Assembly: GCA_041398565.1 (NCBI GenBank)
Contig: JAWKUN010000005.1
Span: 310,001 to 374,000 of the forward strand
From: DATGPD01 sp041398565
GTDB taxonomy: Bacteria > Planctomycetota > UBA1135 > UBA2386
DNA length: 64,000 bases
Reading direction: 5' to 3'
Shown here: positions 61,202-64,000 of the stretch, piece after piece
How positions within the stretch are numbered: position 1 is the stretch's first letter
Layout: each line of letters starts with the position of its first letter
Program-made: the position numbers and the translations under genes
Notes under the pieces: model-generated
What the model was told of the DNA's origin: nothing
What the model saw: only the letters and a program-made list of their open reading frames with translations
Databases searched by the model: none

Positions 61202-61795
61202 TCACTCGTGGCGTAGGGCGCGCACCAGCCGTCCGGCCGCCGGCCCGGGCCGCGTGCCGAACAGCGCGCGCACGAGAGCGGTCGGGCGGCGCGCCGCTTC
61301 GCGCAGGCGCTCGACCCCGTCGCGCACGATCTGACGGTGATCGAACGCGAGCCGCGGTAGGGCGGCCACCGGATGCCACGCCACCTCGCCGGCATCGTCG
61401 CCAGCGCGCGGGCGCAGACGATCGGCGTCGCCGGCGGCCAGGTAGACCACGGAGATCGTGCGTCCCCGCGGGTCACGCCCGACTTTGCCGTAGGTGCCGA
61501 GCGGCATCAGACGCGCGACCTTGATCGAGGTCTCTTCGCGCAGCTCCCGGCGTGCGGCGTCGGCGAGTTCCTCGTCCATGTCGAGGAACCCACCGGGCAG
61601 CGCCCAGGTGCCGGCGAACGGAGCCCTGGCACGCTGGATGAGGAGGACGCGCAGCCCGGCAGCGGCCGTCGCCGCGGGGGCGAAGAGCGCGACGTCGACG
61701 GTCACCATCGGGCGCGGGTATTCGTAGCGGAACGGCACGACAGGAGTCTGCGCGCGCGTGCAGACGAAGCAAGTGGCCGCGTTCGCCCGAGTCAT
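61202..61795 (-). CDS. NUDIX hydrolase
   Basis: 197 residues from the ATG at 61795; a longer start at 61828 exists. The NUDIX box is complete: GGFLDMDEELADAARRELREETSIKV (G-x5-E-x7-R-E-x2-E-E), preceded by APFAGTWALPGG. The N-terminus has one CxxC (CFVC), a remnant of a zinc ribbon found in NadC/NUDIX-type relatives. The segment AGDDAGEVAWHPVAALPRLAFDH after the core matches ADP-ribose or related nucleoside-diphosphate-linked hydrolases. Substrate uncertain. It is a cytoplasmic housecleaning enzyme and is followed by no cotranscribed partner. Confidence 0.9.
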   Translation of the reverse strand: MTRANAATCFVCTRAQTPVVPFRYEYPRPMVTVDVALFAPAATAAAGLRVLLIQRARAPFAGTWALPGGFLDMDEELADAARRELREETSIKVARLMPLGTYGKVGRDPRGRTISVVYLAAGDADRLRPRAGDDAGEVAWHPVAALPRLAFDHRQIVRDGVERLREAARRPTALVRALFGTRPGPAAGRLVRALRHE

Positions 61796-61882
61796 CGTGC
61801 CGCCAAGGTGCACGCGCGCCGACGCCATGCAACGACAGACGCCCGAACTCAGGCGGCACAGTCCAGGCGCGCTTTCAGGCAA

Positions 61883-61951
61883 CCAGCGTTCAGCTGGCTC
61901 CATCCGCTGCACGGGCGGAGCGATGGCCGACGACCTCGTCGTCCGGCCGTC
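61883..61951 (+). repeat. Family 2 dispersed repeat, copy R4
   Basis: Begins CCAGCGTTCAGC, lacks the left half of the inner stem, continues TGGCTCCATCCGCTGC and GCGATGGCCGACGAC-CTC-GTCGTCCGGCCGTCGC. The second hairpin is strong (14 pairs, one bulge) though its sequence differs from R1, so pairing is kept through matched changes. It ends about 5 bp beyond the stop codon of the adjacent minus-strand gene, the same position as R1. Confidence 0.78.
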
Positions 61952-61956
61952 GCAGT

Positions 61957-64000
61957 TCAGCGCGGGACCGTCAACTCGACTGTCGTCTTGCCCTCGGCCT
62001 CGGGCACGAACGACGTGGTCTCGCTGCGCCGTCCTCCCGCCTCGGCGAACACCGTCCACGGCAGCACCGACACGCTCTCCCAAGCCGCACACCCCGACAC
62101 GTCGGTTCGGCGCTCGACGTCGTCGCGACGCAACCCGTCGGGCGCAGCCTCGCGCAGCACGACGCGGGCACCGAGCACGGGACGCCCGCGGCCGTCGTGG
62201 ACCCGCACATCGACCGCACCCGGACGCACGAGACGCAGCAGCCGCTCGCCGTCGACGCCGGCGACGAAAGGCGCGGCCCGACAGCGCCCGTAGTCCGTGC
62301 CGCGGACCTCCACCGCGTAGGTCGCTCCGCGCTCGAGCCCCTCGATCCAGAGCTGACCGTCCCGCACCTCGACTTGGTGCGCCGTCCCGGGCAGCCAAAC
62401 GGCGTCACGCCGCTTGCAGACCACGACCCGCGCCGATCGGGGCGGAGGCTCCCCGTCGGTCTGCAGGAGTAGGCGCAGCGACGCTCCGCGCAGGGCGTCG
62501 CGGTCGAACGCGAAGTCTTGCAGGGAGGGCTCGACGTCGGACCGGATCGCGCGCGCGTAGGGCCGCGCCGGATCGGGAGTGCACTGCAACGCGTAGCGCC
62601 GGCGGGGAATCAGACCCTCGATGCGATAGGCGCCGCCGGCGTCGGTCTCGGCGCTGATCGCGTCACCGAGGAACGCGCGCGACGAGCCGGGCGGACCGTC
62701 CGCAGCCTGCGGCTGCGCGGTGATGCGGGCCCCGGCGACGGGAAGGCCGTCTTGCCAGCGCACGGTGCCGCGTATCACCCCGCGGTCGCTCAAGTCCAGA
62801 CGCACGTGCAACGGCGGCGCGCCGGTCGCCACGTGCACGGGCGTCATCGGGCCCGGAGCCCACTCGTCGTGCTTGGCCATGGCCAGATAGTCGCCCGCAC
62901 TCGGCAGCAGCACGCAGAAGGACCCGTCCTCGCCGGTCGTGACCTCGGCCGAGAACGGCCGCACGCGGGGATCCGCCGACGGATCTCGGTCGGTGCGCTC
63001 GACGTGCACGGCGGCACCGGCGCAGACGGCACCGCGCGGATCGCGCACCGCGCCGGTCAGGGTCACCGCGCCGAGCATGCGGAGACGCACCTCGACGGAG
63101 CTGCCCGGCGCTGCCTCGATGCGCGACGTCTCGGACGACGCATCGCCCTTGCGTGCCGCCAACTCATGCCACCCCGAGGTCTGGCCTCGCGCCCCGACGA
63201 CCTGGTCGGCGTCGTGGTGCCCGTCGTGCCAACCCGCGGCGTCGAGGCTCAGCTCGAAGCGACCGTCGGCCCCGGTCGTGGCGGTGCAGCGCCGGGCCTG
63301 CGGCCACGAGTCGGACGGGCTGGACTCGACCTCGGCGCCGGCCAACGGCTGCCCCGCCGCGTCGACGACGACGCCGCGGACGGCGCAGAGGTCGACCACT
63401 TCGAGCACGACCTGCACACCCGACGCCGGCACTTCGAATCGGATCAAACCCGACGAGGCGCGCGCCGTGGTGGCCAGCAACGTGAGGGTACCCGTCGCGG
63501 GTACGCGACACGTGCCGTCGCGTCCGGTCCTGCCGACCTCCTGCAGGCGCTTGCGCCGGGAAGACACGCTCCGGTCCAGAAACGCGACGAGCGACGCCAC
63601 CGACGATTCGCGGTCGGACCCATGCGCCAGGCTCGCGAGCAAGAGGGCCTCGCCAGCTTCACTTCTCGGTGATGCCGGCGACCGCCCTCGCGATCGCGAC
63701 TCTGCCAAGTCGAGAGTCAGACGATCGGCCCTCGTGACGGCGTCGACCCCCTGCGGGTCGATCGCGAACCACGGACTCGCGTCGTGGCGATCGCCGCCAC
63801 CGGCGTCGCCCGGGGCCAAGGATGCGAAGACGAGGGCGCGCGCGGCGTCGACCTGCATCGAGAAGGCTGCCTTCGCCGGCGCGAACCCGAGGCTTGCCAC
63901 ATCGACCTCCGTCGTCGCCTCCTCCACCTCGCGCCACACACGGGCGCCGACCACGCGGCGCCCGGCTCGGTCGAGGACCAGCACCACCACTTCGCCGGCC
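61957..64000 (-). CDS. Carboxypeptidase-regulatory-like repeat protein (N-terminus beyond window)
   Basis: About 681 residues are visible; the frame is open to the window edge, and residues there (AGEVVVLVLDRAG) still look like a repeat, so the start lies outside. It contains several carboxypeptidase D regulatory-like/transthyretin-type beta domains: VVLEVVDLCAVRGVVVDAAGQPLAGAEV, VTLTGAVRDPRGAVCAGAAVHVERT, GVIRGTVRWQDGLPVAGARITAQ and GAVDVRVHDGRGRPVLGARVVLREA, each with the G-x-V-x-D-x-x-G-x-P-(V/L)-x-G-A signature. Probably a large surface or secreted protein; a catalytic part may lie N-terminal. Confidence 0.85.
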   Translation of the reverse strand, partial: AGEVVVLVLDRAGRRVVGARVWREVEEATTEVDVASLGFAPAKAAFSMQVDAARALVFASLAPGDAGGGDRHDASPWFAIDPQGVDAVTRADRLTLDLAESRSRGRSPASPRSEAGEALLLASLAHGSDRESSVASLVAFLDRSVSSRRKRLQEVGRTGRDGTCRVPATGTLTLLATTARASSGLIRFEVPASGVQVVLEVVDLCAVRGVVVDAAGQPLAGAEVESSPSDSWPQARRCTATTGADGRFELSLDAAGWHDGHHDADQVVGARGQTSGWHELAARKGDASSETSRIEAAPGSSVEVRLRMLGAVTLTGAVRDPRGAVCAGAAVHVERTDRDPSADPRVRPFSAEVTTGEDGSFCVLLPSAGDYLAMAKHDEWAPGPMTPVHVATGAPPLHVRLDLSDRGVIRGTVRWQDGLPVAGARITAQPQAADGPPGSSRAFLGDAISAETDAGGAYRIEGLIPRRRYALQCTPDPARPYARAIRSDVEPSLQDFAFDRDALRGASLRLLLQTDGEPPPRSARVVVCKRRDAVWLPGTAHQVEVRDGQLWIEGLERGATYAVEVRGTDYGRCRAAPFVAGVDGERLLRLVRPGAVDVRVHDGRGRPVLGARVVLREAAPDGLRRDDVERRTDVSGCAAWESVSVLPWTVFAEAGGRRSETTSFVPEAEGKTTVELTVPR

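Noticed and set aside
1..64000. Search for rRNA, tRNA, CRISPR arrays, insertion sequences and prophage
   Set aside because: None seen by eye. The single DUF669 gene is not enough for a prophage. A tRNAscan or Infernal run would be needed to exclude a missed tRNA.

Overview
This is a very GC-rich chromosomal window with about 43 protein genes. I saw no rRNA, tRNA, CRISPR array, insertion sequence or prophage. The gene content suggests a member of the Planctomycetota, probably a free-living, uncultured-type lineage. This is an inference from family composition: a DUF1501 protein, three ECF sigma factors, two of them beside large membrane Ser/Thr kinases, a Tat-exported Gfo/Idh/MocA oxidoreductase, MauG-type cytochrome c peroxidases, a redoxin / cytochrome / copper-monooxygenase fusion, squalene synthesis by HpnC-HpnD-HpnE, and many secreted beta-propeller, Kelch and ELWxxDGT proteins.

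Layout. 1-11.4 kb: secreted and periplasmic proteins (ELWxxDGT protein cut by the window edge, DUF1501 + WD40 pair, PQQ-like propeller, two di-heme peroxidases, a secreted propeller, a Kelch-like orphan). 11.7-19.4 kb: kinase-WD40 protein, convergent ECF sigma factor, 1030-residue Kelch protein. 19.5-21 kb: methyltransferase and hotdog thioesterase. 21.1-34.1 kb: envelope block with a TamB-like protein overlapping an Omp85/TamA-like lipoprotein, a MASE1 hybrid histidine kinase, an esterase, and an MscS channel divergent from a second Omp85 protein. 34.2-37.4 kb: a secreted orphan, a universal stress protein divergent from a damaged Hsp20-like gene, and a PLD-family protein. 37.8-41.4 kb: hpnC-hpnD-hpnE with 4-bp overlaps, divergent from a DUF669 gene. 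41.7-46.7 kb: ligA with an overlapping 39-residue membrane protein, then an ApbE-DUF2271 fusion and a PepSY-type membrane partner. 46.7-52.1 kb: a tightly overlapping sigma factor - kinase - secreted protein operon, then a third ECF sigma factor. 52.5-64 kb: a RibD-C reductase, the redoxin fusion, a helicase and a RecB-like nuclease flanking a secreted protein gene, Gfo/Idh/MocA oxidoreductase, NUDIX hydrolase, and a carboxypeptidase-regulatory-repeat protein running off the end.

The most unusual content is between the genes. Two families of highly structured dispersed repeats recur. Family 1 (about 180-190 bp; 30.0, 37.4-37.8, 41.4 and 44.0 kb) folds into a multi-branched structure whose stems keep pairing through compensatory changes. 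Family 2 (about 70-80 bp; 4.9, 36.3, 52.3 and 61.9 kb) forms a double hairpin and often abuts gene 3' ends. One Family 2 copy lies in frame inside the Hsp20-like gene. There is also clear evidence of an ancient duplication of a thioesterase + Kelch-like gene pair, with a different partner lost at each locus. Several genes appear to have leaderless promoters, with a TAnnnT box 6 nt before the start codon.
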